Shown: positions 52,333-59,336 of the stretch, one piece after another
How the letters are laid out: each line of letters starts with the position of its first letter
How positions within the stretch are numbered: the first letter of the stretch is position 1
Source: Amycolatopsis sp. WAC 01376
Lineage (GTDB): Bacteria; Actinomycetota; Actinomycetes; Mycobacteriales; Pseudonocardiaceae
DNA length: 64,000 bases
Assembly (NCBI RefSeq): GCF_003947415.1
Contig: NZ_QHKL01000003.1
Span: forward strand, 806,001-870,000
Reading direction: 5' to 3'
Translations under genes and position numbers: made by a program
The notes under the pieces: model-generated
What the model was told of the DNA's origin: nothing
Database searches by the model: none
What the model saw: only the letters and a program-made list of their open reading frames with translations

Positions 52333-52387
52333 CGCTATGAAGGACGCTTTCATAGCAAATTTTGCTATGAAAGCGTCCTTCATAGCG
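52333..52387. repeat. Family A palindrome, copy 5
   Basis: 27-bp perfect arms (left starts CGCTATGAAGGACGC) around one T (52360). It is the first of two side-by-side copies between the convergent suhB and cei ends. Its middle arm (GGACGCTTTCATAGC) differs from most other copies yet stays fully paired. Confidence 0.82.
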
Positions 52388-52406
52388 CTTGAAGGCCCTC
52401 AGCGTG

Positions 52407-52461
52407 CGCCATGAACGGTCCGTTCCTTGCAAAATTTGCAAGGAACGGACCGTTCATGGCG
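52407..52461. repeat. Family A palindrome, copy 6
   Basis: 27-bp perfect arms (left starts CGCCATGAACGGTCCG) around one A (52434), 19 nt after copy 5. The two are not tandem duplicates, since their arm sequences differ. Confidence 0.82.
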
Positions 52462-52473
52462 TTTGCAAGAGTC

Positions 52474-53157
52474 TCAGCAGGGAGCTTCGCGCGCGGCCTT
52501 CAGCAGCGTCTGGTCGATCACCGGGGCACCGCCGCCCGCCGACTGCTCACCGCCGCCGTTGCCCTGCTGCGCCTTCGACCACTGCGTGAGCTGGTCGAGC
52601 ACCTGGCGCGCTTCCGCCTTCGGGCGGACGTCGCCGAGCAGGGTGCCGGTGGTGAACGTGACCGAAGCGTCCTTGCGGTTGTCCTTGACCAGTTCGGCGC
52701 ACGGGACCACCAGGCTCAGCGTGCGGGCGGCGGCCGCGCCGTTCTCGCCGAAGCGGATCTGGCCGCGGCATTTGGCTTCCGCGTTCTTGTAGGCCGGGTC
52801 GACGTCCGGCTCGAGCACCTGGGAGAAACCGAGTTCCCGGAGCGTGCTGGTGACGATGCCGCCTTGGCCGCGGACCTGGGATCCGTTGAGCACCTGGACG
52901 GCGACCTTGTCCGGCGGGACCGGCGCCCGGTCGTCGAGTCCGTCGTGCGCCAGCGGCGTGTAGGTGACGCCTTGCTGCGGGACGGGCGGCGGATCGCAGC
53001 GGATCTTGGCATCGATGTCGGCGTTGCTCGCCACGACGTTCACCCAGACGATGACCGCGCCGAGTGCCATCACCCCGATGACGATGAGCGCGGGCAGCGG
53101 CTTGCGTTTGCGATACGGCCTCGCCCCGCGGTCCCCGATGCCGTTCCCCGACGCCAC
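52474..53157 (-). CDS. cei: Envelope integrity protein Cei
   Basis: This 227-residue protein has a short basic cytosolic tail (RPYRKRKPLP), one transmembrane helix (ALIVIGVMALGAVIVWVNVV) and an extracellular LytR-C-type domain (VAVQVLNGSQVRGQGGIVTS, then LGFSQVLEPD), with cysteines at CDPPP, KCRG and PCAEL. It corresponds to M. tuberculosis Rv2700 (Cei), needed for cell-envelope integrity and virulence there. The position between suhB and the DUF4193 gene is the same. Confidence 0.93.
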   Translation of the reverse strand: MASGNGIGDRGARPYRKRKPLPALIVIGVMALGAVIVWVNVVASNADIDAKIRCDPPPVPQQGVTYTPLAHDGLDDRAPVPPDKVAVQVLNGSQVRGQGGIVTSTLRELGFSQVLEPDVDPAYKNAEAKCRGQIRFGENGAAAARTLSLVVPCAELVKDNRKDASVTFTTGTLLGDVRPKAEARQVLDQLTQWSKAQQGNGGGEQSAGGGAPVIDQTLLKAAREAPC

Positions 53158-53611
53158 CTGCCAGTCCCTTCCCCAAAGCCCGGATCCCCGGACGGTGCTT
53201 CATCTCACCATCGTGTCCGATCAGCCTATGCGTTGTGGTGAAGGTGATCGGCGCGGGCCTCCGGATAGCACCACGCGATGGCCACTCCGGGCAAGCGGCC
53301 GGGCCCAAGGGGTGAGGTACCCGACGCGGGCACAACCCATTCGGACGACAGGCGTCTTGACAGCAGGGTTCCCCCTGTTGGGTGACGTAATCCCGGCAAT
53401 GTCTGACTCGTTGCAGAGCCGGTATCGGCGTGAGCTACCCTTCGCGGGCTCAGGCGGCAGTAAGAGGCGCAAAAGAGAGACCTCGCTCACTGCCCAGCCG
53501 GGCACAAACAGGGGCGCTGGGACGTTAACCAGCGGCACGAAGGACTCACGAGCCGCGCGCTCTTGGGTCCGGGCCATCTGACATCGAAAGCATCGCAGGG
53601 GTGAGGGACAA
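53158..53611. other. Divergent promoter region of cei and the DUF4193 gene
   Basis: These 454 nt have no convincing gene. Noted: TTGACA at 53357-53362, an imperfect inverted repeat CAGCAGGG/CCCTGTTG just after it (53361-53380) and a perfect CGCTGG/CCAGCG repeat with 8-nt spacer (53515-53534). A clear -10 at normal spacing from the TTGACA is not seen. Confidence 0.4.
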
Positions 53612-53920
53612 ATGGCGACCGACTACGACGCTCCGCGCCGCAGCGAAGCCGACGAGCTGGCCGAAGACTCGTTGGAAGAGCTCAAGGCACGGCGCAACGA
53701 AAACCAGTCCGGCGTCGTGGACGTCGACGAGGACGCGACCGCCGAGAACTTCGAGCTGCCGGGCGCGGACCTCTCCGGACTTTCCGGGGAGGACCTGACC
53801 GTCAAGGTCGTGCCCAAGCAGGCCGACGAGTTCACCTGCTCCGTCTGCTTCCTGGTGCACCACCGCAGCAGGCTTGCGGAAGAGAGTGGCGGACGGCTCA
53901 TCTGCCGCGACTGCGCCTGA
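53612..53920 (+). CDS. DUF4193 protein
   Basis: This 102-residue protein has an acidic N-terminal half (MATDYDAPRRSEADELAEDS) and a C-terminal zinc-ribbon-like part: DEFTCSVCFLVHHRSRLA, then LICRDCA. Four cysteines in two CxxC pairs probably bind zinc. DUF4193 is an actinobacterial family; the M. tuberculosis homologue sits in the same place (Rv2699c). Function unknown. GGGGTGAGGG is 6 nt before the ATG. Confidence 0.93.
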   Translation: MATDYDAPRRSEADELAEDSLEELKARRNENQSGVVDVDEDATAENFELPGADLSGLSGEDLTVKVVPKQADEFTCSVCFLVHHRSRLAEESGGRLICRDCA

Positions 53921-53973
53921 GCCTACGGGCACAGGGGACGGCGCGACAGGGGTTTCGGGGTTCGAACAGGAAT

Positions 53974-54004
53974 AAGGGGGCCGGCCGAGTGGCCGGCCCC
54001 CTTT
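53974..54004. terminator. Bidirectional terminator after DUF4193 gene
   Basis: 13-bp perfect arms AAGGGGGCCGGCC / GGCCGGCCCCCTT around GAGT, followed by TTTCC. It ends the DUF4193 transcript and, reversed, the DUF3093 transcript, which stops 8 nt away. Confidence 0.82.
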
Positions 54005-54011
54005 CCTGTGC

Positions 54012-54506
54012 TCAGGACTTCGAGGCGGTCTGCCGCAGCAGCGCGGCCACCTTCTCCGGATGCCGGGTGCTGAACAGCCAATACGGCGTCGGATCTTCGG
54101 GGTCGGTGAGCCAGACCCGCACGACCGGGCCGACCCAGCCCCGGTGCAGCACGAAGGCCGCCGGATCGGCGTCGCGGCCGAGCGCCTTGCGCTTCGCTTC
54201 CTTGTCGATGACGTCGACGTCGCCGACGAACTTGAGCGGAAGATGCGCGTCGCGCAGCCACAGCTCCGGCTCGGCGCCACCGGTCACCCGCACGCGGGAC
54301 CGGCCGAGCGAAACCATCAGCGCGATCACCGCGGGGATCAGCACCACGTACGGCAGCCAGCCGCGGAGCCCCGGATAGCCCATGTCGATCTCCGCCGCCA
54401 GCAGCCCGCCGCCCAGCAGCGGCAACGGCCAGCCCCACCACGGGACATAGAGCCGCTCTGAATGCTTGACGGCGCCGCCTTCGGCCGTGTTCACGCTTTC
54501 ACCCAC
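54012..54506 (-). CDS. DUF3093 membrane protein
   Basis: This ~164-residue protein has two hydrophobic segments near the N-terminus (WWGWPLPLLGGGLLAAEIDM, LPYVVLIPAVIALMVSLG) and a soluble PH-like C-terminal part (PTPYWLFSTRHPEKVAALLR). It matches DUF3093, an actinobacterial family of unknown role, and equals Rv2698 in the conserved gene order. Start may be GTG 54506 or GTG 54494. It diverges from dut with only ~25 nt between the starts. Confidence 0.88.
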   Translation of the reverse strand: MGESVNTAEGGAVKHSERLYVPWWGWPLPLLGGGLLAAEIDMGYPGLRGWLPYVVLIPAVIALMVSLGRSRVRVTGGAEPELWLRDAHLPLKFVGDVDVIDKEAKRKALGRDADPAAFVLHRGWVGPVVRVWLTDPEDPTPYWLFSTRHPEKVAALLRQTASKS

Positions 54507-54530
54507 GCCTTCAGGGTAGTCTCGCCGCCC

Positions 54531-55013
54531 GTGTCCACCGTTCAGGTACTGCTTTCCCGGATCGATCCTTCGGTCCCACTCCCCGCCTACGCGCGCCCCG
54601 GCGACGCGGGCGCCGACCTCGTCACCACCTCGGATCTCGTGCTCGCGCCCGGCGAACGCGGCGTCGTCGGAACGGGTGTCGCGATCGCGCTGCCGCCCGG
54701 GTACGCGGGCTTCGTCCACCCGCGCTCGGGTCTCGCCGCCCGCGTCGGCCTCTCGGTCGTCAACACCCCGGGCACCATCGACTCCGGGTACCGCGGTGAG
54801 ATCCGCGTCTGCCTGATCAACCATGATCTCTCCGAGAAGGTCGTGCTCACCCGCGGCGACCGGATCGCGCAGCTGGTCGTGCAACGGGTCGAACAGGCCG
54901 AATTCGTCGAGGTCGCCGAACTCGAGCCGTCCGAGCGCGGCGAGGGAGGGTATGGCTCCACGGGCGGACACGCCACACTGGGAGCCGGAGCCAGGGAAGG
55001 AACGGAGAACTAG
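54531..55013 (+). CDS. dut: dUTP diphosphatase
   Basis: This 160-residue trimeric dUTPase hydrolyses dUTP to dUMP, which keeps uracil out of DNA and feeds thymidylate synthesis. All five motifs are there: RPGDAGADL, PRSGLA, GTIDSGYRGEI, GDRIAQLV and the Gly-rich C-terminal arm GGYGSTGGH. Start is GTG 54531. The DUF3710 gene begins on its last stop-codon base. Confidence 0.96.
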   Translation: MSTVQVLLSRIDPSVPLPAYARPGDAGADLVTTSDLVLAPGERGVVGTGVAIALPPGYAGFVHPRSGLAARVGLSVVNTPGTIDSGYRGEIRVCLINHDLSEKVVLTRGDRIAQLVVQRVEQAEFVEVAELEPSERGEGGYGSTGGHATLGAGAREGTEN

Positions 55014-55663
55014 TGGGGATTTTCGGACGCAAGCGCGAGGCCAAGCCGAGCGGACGGCACGCCGCGCCCGAGGTCGAAGACCGTCCCGGTGACGACGGCG
55101 CCGACGAGATCGAGCCGCAGCTGTCGGAGACCTCCGACGGCCCCTTCGACCTCGCCGACGCGCCCGAGGACGGCATCCCGAGGATCGACCTCGGTTCGGT
55201 GAAGGTACCGGTACCCGACGGCTCCCAGGTCCAGGTCGAGATGGACCCGGAGAGCGGCGGCGTCCGCGCGGTGCACGTCGTCACCGAACAGGGCCAGATC
55301 ACCGTGAGCGGCTACGCGGCGCCTCGGTCCGGCGGCCTGTGGAAGGACGTCAGCACCGAACTCACCGAGCAACTGCGCGCCGACGGCGCCAAGGTCTCGG
55401 TCGGCATGGGGGAATGGGGCCTGGAGCTGTCCGCGATCGTCGGCGACGTCGCACTGCGGTTCGTCGGGGTCGACGGCCCCCGCTGGATGCTCCGCGGCGT
55501 CATCGCCGGTCCGCAGTCGCAGGCGTCCCAGGCGCCCGCGGTACTGCGCGAGATCGTGCGGCACACCATCGTCGACCGCGGCGACGCGCCGATGCCGGTC
55601 CGCACCCCGCTCACCATCACGCTGCCCGACGCCGTCGCACAGCACATCGCCGAGCAGAGTTGA
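55013..55663 (+). CDS. DUF3710 protein
   Basis: This 216-residue soluble protein has a charged N-terminus (GIFGRKREAK and an acidic stretch to about 50) and a core with PRIDLGSVKVPVPDG, SGYAAPRSGGLWKDVSTEL and GVDGPRWMLRGVIAGPQ. It matches DUF3710, found next to dut in most actinobacteria (Rv2696c). Function unknown. GTG 55013 overlaps the dut stop. Confidence 0.92.
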   Translation: MGIFGRKREAKPSGRHAAPEVEDRPGDDGADEIEPQLSETSDGPFDLADAPEDGIPRIDLGSVKVPVPDGSQVQVEMDPESGGVRAVHVVTEQGQITVSGYAAPRSGGLWKDVSTELTEQLRADGAKVSVGMGEWGLELSAIVGDVALRFVGVDGPRWMLRGVIAGPQSQASQAPAVLREIVRHTIVDRGDAPMPVRTPLTITLPDAVAQHIAEQS

Positions 55664-55704
55664 TTTGATCGCGCGCTGTGTTTATTTGATCGCGCGCTGA
55701 CGTA
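55663..55704. repeat. 21-nt-period repeat, locus 3 (two units)
   Basis: Two direct units start at 55663 and 55684, sharing ATTTGATCGCGCGCTG, exactly 21 nt apart. No inverted run follows. It begins on the DUF3710 stop codon. Confidence 0.6.
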
Positions 55705-55773
55705 AACGTGCCGAAGGGGCGCCGGGCCGCTTGCAACTCGGGTTGGGAGCGGAGGGCGCCCCTTCATCACGTT
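55705..55773. terminator. Long hairpin between DUF3710 and hydrolase genes
   Basis: AACGTG and GAAGGGGCGCC (55705-55723) pair with GGCGCCCCTTC and CACGTT (55755-55773), with two unpaired bases in each arm. Smaller GC hairpins follow to ~55850. It is probably a terminator for the convergent pair. Confidence 0.6.
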
Positions 55774-55876
55774 CCGTGGGCCTTCGGCCCGAAAGAGGGC
55801 GCGCGACGGGTGAAGTCTCCGTCGGGCGCAGAGCGCCCTTTGGGAGACCGTTCGGTGCTGTGGTGCCGCGGTGGGG

Positions 55877-56593
55877 TTAGTGGGTCTGGGTGGCGGTTAG
55901 CCAGGCTTGGACGGTTGTGTGGCCTAGGGATTCCCTGTTCGTGCCGAGGGCGGTGAGGGTCGACTCGCCGACTTCGGCGTGGGGGAGGGCGTTCGCCCAG
56001 GCGTGCGCCACCGCCGCTGGGTGGATCGGGTCGTCCACGCATGCGCCGATCCCCGCGGGCACGTCGAGGCCTTTCAGGTCTTCGAGTGTCGGGGCGGGAT
56101 GGCCTGCCGCCGTCCGCAGGCTTGCCGCCAGGTCGGCACCGTGCCGCCGCCACGCGCGGCCGAGTTCCGCCGAGAGCCAGCCCGGGACGCCGTCCGTCGA
56201 TTTCGCCAGCGCGCCCTCGACCCCGTTTTCGGCCACCAGATCCGCTGACAGCCGCGCGGCGAGCGACGCGGGTGCTTGTCCGGCCGGGCCGTTCCAGGCC
56301 GGGAGCGCGGCCAGCAGGCCGGTGCAGCGGCCCGGATTGCGGGCCGCCCACTCCGCCGACAGATGCGCGCCGAACGAGATGCCGCCGACGAGCAGCGGAC
56401 CGTGCTCGCCGGACAGCCTGTCCAGCTCCTCGAGATAGCCGTCCGCGAGACGGCCGCCCGCGGGCGGGGGCGGGGCGAGCAGCCGGATGCCGAGCGCCCG
56501 CAGCGGGCCGGAGAACACGCTGCGCACGAACACTTCGTCGGACCCGGTGCCGGGGAGTACTACTGCCGTCGTAGGCGGAATAGCGGAGGTCAC
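55877..56593 (-). CDS. Alpha/beta hydrolase
   Basis: This 238-residue alpha/beta-hydrolase-like protein has VVLPGTGSDEVFV near the start and the elbow LLVGGISFGAHLSAEWA with the nucleophile serine. PAGIGACVDDPIHPA and a late SLGHTTVQAWL give the acid and histidine. It corresponds by position to Rv2695. No substrate is known. Start GTG 56593; it diverges from the OB-fold gene. Confidence 0.85.
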   Translation of the reverse strand: MTSAIPPTTAVVLPGTGSDEVFVRSVFSGPLRALGIRLLAPPPPAGGRLADGYLEELDRLSGEHGPLLVGGISFGAHLSAEWAARNPGRCTGLLAALPAWNGPAGQAPASLAARLSADLVAENGVEGALAKSTDGVPGWLSAELGRAWRRHGADLAASLRTAAGHPAPTLEDLKGLDVPAGIGACVDDPIHPAAVAHAWANALPHAEVGESTLTALGTNRESLGHTTVQAWLTATQTH

Positions 56594-56696
56594 GTTGCGA
56601 TATTCCCCTAAACCCGTTCTCCTGGTCGAAGCACAGTTACGCTGGATTACGCACGGGCCGTTCAAGTCGGGGGCCCCGGAGCACAGGAGCACCGTT

Positions 56697-57077
56697 ATGT
56701 CCGCCAAAGACGGCGGCTACTTCAGCCGGCTGGTCCGCAAGCTGACCAGCGACGTCGAGGATCTCGACGCCGACGATCTGTCCGAAAAATCCGAGGCCGG
56801 CGGAGCGCAGCGAGCCTGCGACTGCCGGTCGGGTCAAGAGGTGACGGTGCTCGGGAGACTCCGCAGCGTGGAGCTCTGCCCGACCAACGAGGCGGCGACG
56901 CTGCAGGCCGAGCTGTTCGACGGCACACAGGGTGTGACGCTAATCTGGCTCGGACGCCGCCGGATCCCCGGAATCGAACCCGGGCGAACCATCAAGGTGC
57001 GCGGCCGGATGGCCGAACGTGATGGTCAGAAGGTGCTGTACAACCCCTATTACGAACTTCAGAGCCCTGTGAGTTGA
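56697..57077 (+). CDS. OB-fold nucleic-acid-binding protein
   Basis: This 126-residue protein has a short N-terminal helix (KDGGYFSRLVRKLTSDVEDL) and a single OB fold: GQEVTVLGRLRSVELCPTNE, FDGTQGVTLIWLGRRRIPGI and KVRGRMAERDGQKVLYNPYY. It resembles the RecG-wedge/tRNA-anticodon-type OB fold and equals Rv2694c by position. It probably binds single-stranded nucleic acid. AGGAG lies ~7 nt before ATG 56697. The DUF3159 gene follows after 9 nt. Confidence 0.85.
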   Translation: MSAKDGGYFSRLVRKLTSDVEDLDADDLSEKSEAGGAQRACDCRSGQEVTVLGRLRSVELCPTNEAATLQAELFDGTQGVTLIWLGRRRIPGIEPGRTIKVRGRMAERDGQKVLYNPYYELQSPVS

Positions 57078-57086
57078 TCCCGCATC

Positions 57087-57815
57087 GTGAGTGAACCCGC
57101 CGGCGGCGAGCAGAAGACCGACGACAAGAAGCCCCCGCCCACCCTGTTGGAACAGATGGGCGGGCTGTCAGGACTGTTCTATTCCTCGCTGCCGGTCATC
57201 GTGTTCGTGATCGCGAACGCGATCTTCGGGCTCACGGTGGGCATCTGGGCCGCGGTGGGCAGCGCGGTGGCGATCACCGTGCTGCGGATCGTGCGCAAGG
57301 AGCCGCTCCAGCCCGCCATCTCCGGATTCTTCGGGGTGGCGATCGCGGCGTTCATCGCCTACCGGACCGGATCGGCCAAGGGCTTCTTCCTGTTCGGCAT
57401 CTGGACGAGCCTGGTCTACTGCGGCGTCTTCGTGCTCTCGATCGTCGTCCGCTGGCCCCTCGCCGGGGTGGTGTGGAACGCGCTCAACGGCACCGGCCAC
57501 GCCTGGCGCAAGGACAAGAAGTCCCTGATCGCCTATTCGATCGCGACCGGCGCCATGGCGCTGATCTTCGGCGCCCGGTTCGTCGTGCAGCGCTGGCTGT
57601 ACGACGAGGACTACACCGGCTGGCTGGCCTTCGCCAAGATCGCGATGGGATACCCGCTGTACGCGCTCGGCCTGCTCACCGTCGTGTGGGCGGTGCGGCG
57701 GTCGGACAAGCACCTCAAGGCGCAGGCCGAAGAGGCCCCGCGTGAAGAGACCGACGCCGAGGTCGAGGCTCGCCTGCGTGAGAAGTACGCGCAGGCGCCC
57801 GCCGTCGAGAACTAG
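57087..57815 (+). CDS. DUF3159 integral membrane protein
   Basis: This 242-residue protein has a soluble start with TLLEQMGGLSGLFYSSLPVI and about five transmembrane segments. The RVVRWPLAGVVWNALNGTGH-type loop is characteristic (seen as VVRWPLAGVVWNAL). The acidic tail reads EETDAEVEARLREKYAQ. DUF3159 is an actinobacterial family with no assigned role (Rv2693c here). GTG 57087. Confidence 0.9.
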   Translation: MSEPAGGEQKTDDKKPPPTLLEQMGGLSGLFYSSLPVIVFVIANAIFGLTVGIWAAVGSAVAITVLRIVRKEPLQPAISGFFGVAIAAFIAYRTGSAKGFFLFGIWTSLVYCGVFVLSIVVRWPLAGVVWNALNGTGHAWRKDKKSLIAYSIATGAMALIFGARFVVQRWLYDEDYTGWLAFAKIAMGYPLYALGLLTVVWAVRRSDKHLKAQAEEAPREETDAEVEARLREKYAQAPAVEN

Positions 57816-57835
57816 CCGCTTCCGTCAAGCCCCGT

Positions 57836-57892
57836 ACGCTATGAACGGTCCTTTCCTTGCAAAATTTGCAAGGAAAGGACCGTTCATAGCGT
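57836..57892. repeat. Family A palindrome, copy 7
   Basis: 28-bp perfect arms (left starts ACGCTATGAACGGTCC) around one A (57864). It lies between the convergent DUF3159 and trkA-type genes. Its inner arm matches copy 2 while its outer arm matches copy 3. Confidence 0.82.
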
Positions 57893-57916
57893 TTGAGGAG
57901 GCGTGAAAGGGCGGTT

Positions 57917-58573
57917 CTAGTAACCCAGCGCGGTCCGGATCTCCGGCTCCACGTCCGAGGTCGCCACGAACAGCAGCTCGTCACCCGGCTCGAGCGGATC
58001 CTCCGGCTGCGGCACGATCACCCGGTCCCCGCGCAGGATCGTCACCAGCGCCGCGTCACGCGGCAGGTTGATCTCGCTGACCGCCTTGCCCGCCAGCGGC
58101 GTCTCCTCCGGGAGGGTGAGTTCGACGAGGTTCGCCTGGCTCTGCCGGAACGTCATCAGCCGCACCAGATCGCCGACGCTCACCGCCTCTTCGACCATCG
58201 CCGCGAGCATCCGCGGGGTCGACACGGCGACATCGACCCCCCAGGCGTCGTTGAACAGCCATTCGTTGGCCGGGTTGTTCACCCGCGCCACCACCCGGCG
58301 CACCGCGAACTCGGTCTTCGCCAGCAGCGACACCACCAGGTTCGCCTTGTCGTCGCCGGTCGCGGCGATCACGACGTCGCACTCCTCGATCCCGGACTCC
58401 TCCAGGATCGACACCTCGCACGCGTCGCCGAGCACCCAATCCGCCTGCTCCACGGTGTGCGGCTCGAACTGGTCGGCCTCACGTTCGATGAGCATCACCT
58501 GGTGGCGCCCGTCGATCAGCTCCGCGGCGATCGACCGGCCCACCGCGCCGGCCCCGGCAATCGCGACCCGCAT
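57917..58573 (-). CDS. ceoC: TrkA-family potassium regulator (CeoC-like)
   Basis: This 218-residue RCK protein has an N-terminal NAD-binding fold (MRVAIAGAGAVGRSIAAEL; acidic residue in MLIEREADQ) and a C-terminal TrkA-C domain (PLAGKAVSEINLPRDAALVT). It gates a potassium channel or transporter in response to NAD(H) or nucleotide signals. Its ATG overlaps the next TrkA gene's stop. In M. tuberculosis the pair is ceoB-ceoC. No TrkH/TrkG is present; a KimA-like transporter is divergent. Confidence 0.92.
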   Translation of the reverse strand: MRVAIAGAGAVGRSIAAELIDGRHQVMLIEREADQFEPHTVEQADWVLGDACEVSILEESGIEECDVVIAATGDDKANLVVSLLAKTEFAVRRVVARVNNPANEWLFNDAWGVDVAVSTPRMLAAMVEEAVSVGDLVRLMTFRQSQANLVELTLPEETPLAGKAVSEINLPRDAALVTILRGDRVIVPQPEDPLEPGDELLFVATSDVEPEIRTALGY

Positions 58574-59238
58574 CAGTTCTCCTCTTCCGGTTCGCGAGCG
58601 GCGACGGTGGTCACGTCGCTGACAGTGCCCGATTTCGCGGCGACGTACACGACGTCGTCGGCCTGGATCACGGCCTTGGTGTCGGGCAGCACGGCGGTGC
58701 CGAACCGCATCATGAACGCGACCCTGGCGCCGGTGGTGTCCTGCAGTTCGCGCACGCTGCGCCCGATCCATCCCTCGTGCAACGGGAGCTGCAGGAGCGC
58801 GACGCTGCCGGACGGGTCTCGCCATTCGGAGGCGACGCCATCGGGAAGCAGGGTGCGCAGGAACCGGTCGGTCGTCCACGGCACGGTCGCCACGGTCGGG
58901 ATGCCGAGCCGTTCGTAGACCGCAGCGCGCTTGTGGTCGTAGATCCTGGCGACGACCTTGTCGATGCCGAAATTCTCCCTGGCCACGCGCGCCGAGATGA
59001 TGTTGGAGTTGTCGCCGCTGGACACCGCCGCGAAGGCCCCCGCGCGTTCGATCCCGGCCTCGATCAGCACCTGCCGGTCGAAGCCGACGCCGACCACCTG
59101 CTGACCGTGGAAATCACTGCCGAGCCGCCGGAACGCCTGCCTGCTCTTGTCGATGACGGCGACCTCGTGCCCGAGCCGCTCCAGCGCCGCGGCCAGGGAT
59201 GCGCCGACCCGGCCGCATCCCATGATCACCACGTGCAC
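58573..59238 (-). CDS. ceoB: TrkA-family potassium regulator (CeoB-like)
   Basis: This 221-residue RCK protein has the NAD site MHVVIMGCGRVGASLAAALE with VAVIDKSRQAF, plus SGDNSNIISARVARENFGID, and a TrkA-C domain (GRSVRELQDTTGARVAFMMR). First gene of the two-gene operon. It is paralogous to the gene it overlaps by one base. The two probably form a mixed ring with ceoC. The likely partner transporter begins 98 nt away on the other strand. Confidence 0.92.
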   Translation of the reverse strand: MHVVIMGCGRVGASLAAALERLGHEVAVIDKSRQAFRRLGSDFHGQQVVGVGFDRQVLIEAGIERAGAFAAVSSGDNSNIISARVARENFGIDKVVARIYDHKRAAVYERLGIPTVATVPWTTDRFLRTLLPDGVASEWRDPSGSVALLQLPLHEGWIGRSVRELQDTTGARVAFMMRFGTAVLPDTKAVIQADDVVYVAAKSGTVSDVTTVAAREPEEEN

Positions 59239-59336
59239 GCACTGCCTCCTTAGTCAGCGAACGTTTCACCCGTCCGCAGGTACCCAGACACACCAGGGCC
59301 GAACCTACCGTGAGGGCCGCCCGTTACGCTTCTGCG

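Noticed and set aside
59239..59336. ydaO-type c-di-AMP riboswitch before the KimA-like gene
   Set aside because: Only 98 nt separate it from the divergent TrkA gene, and no matching structure is visible.
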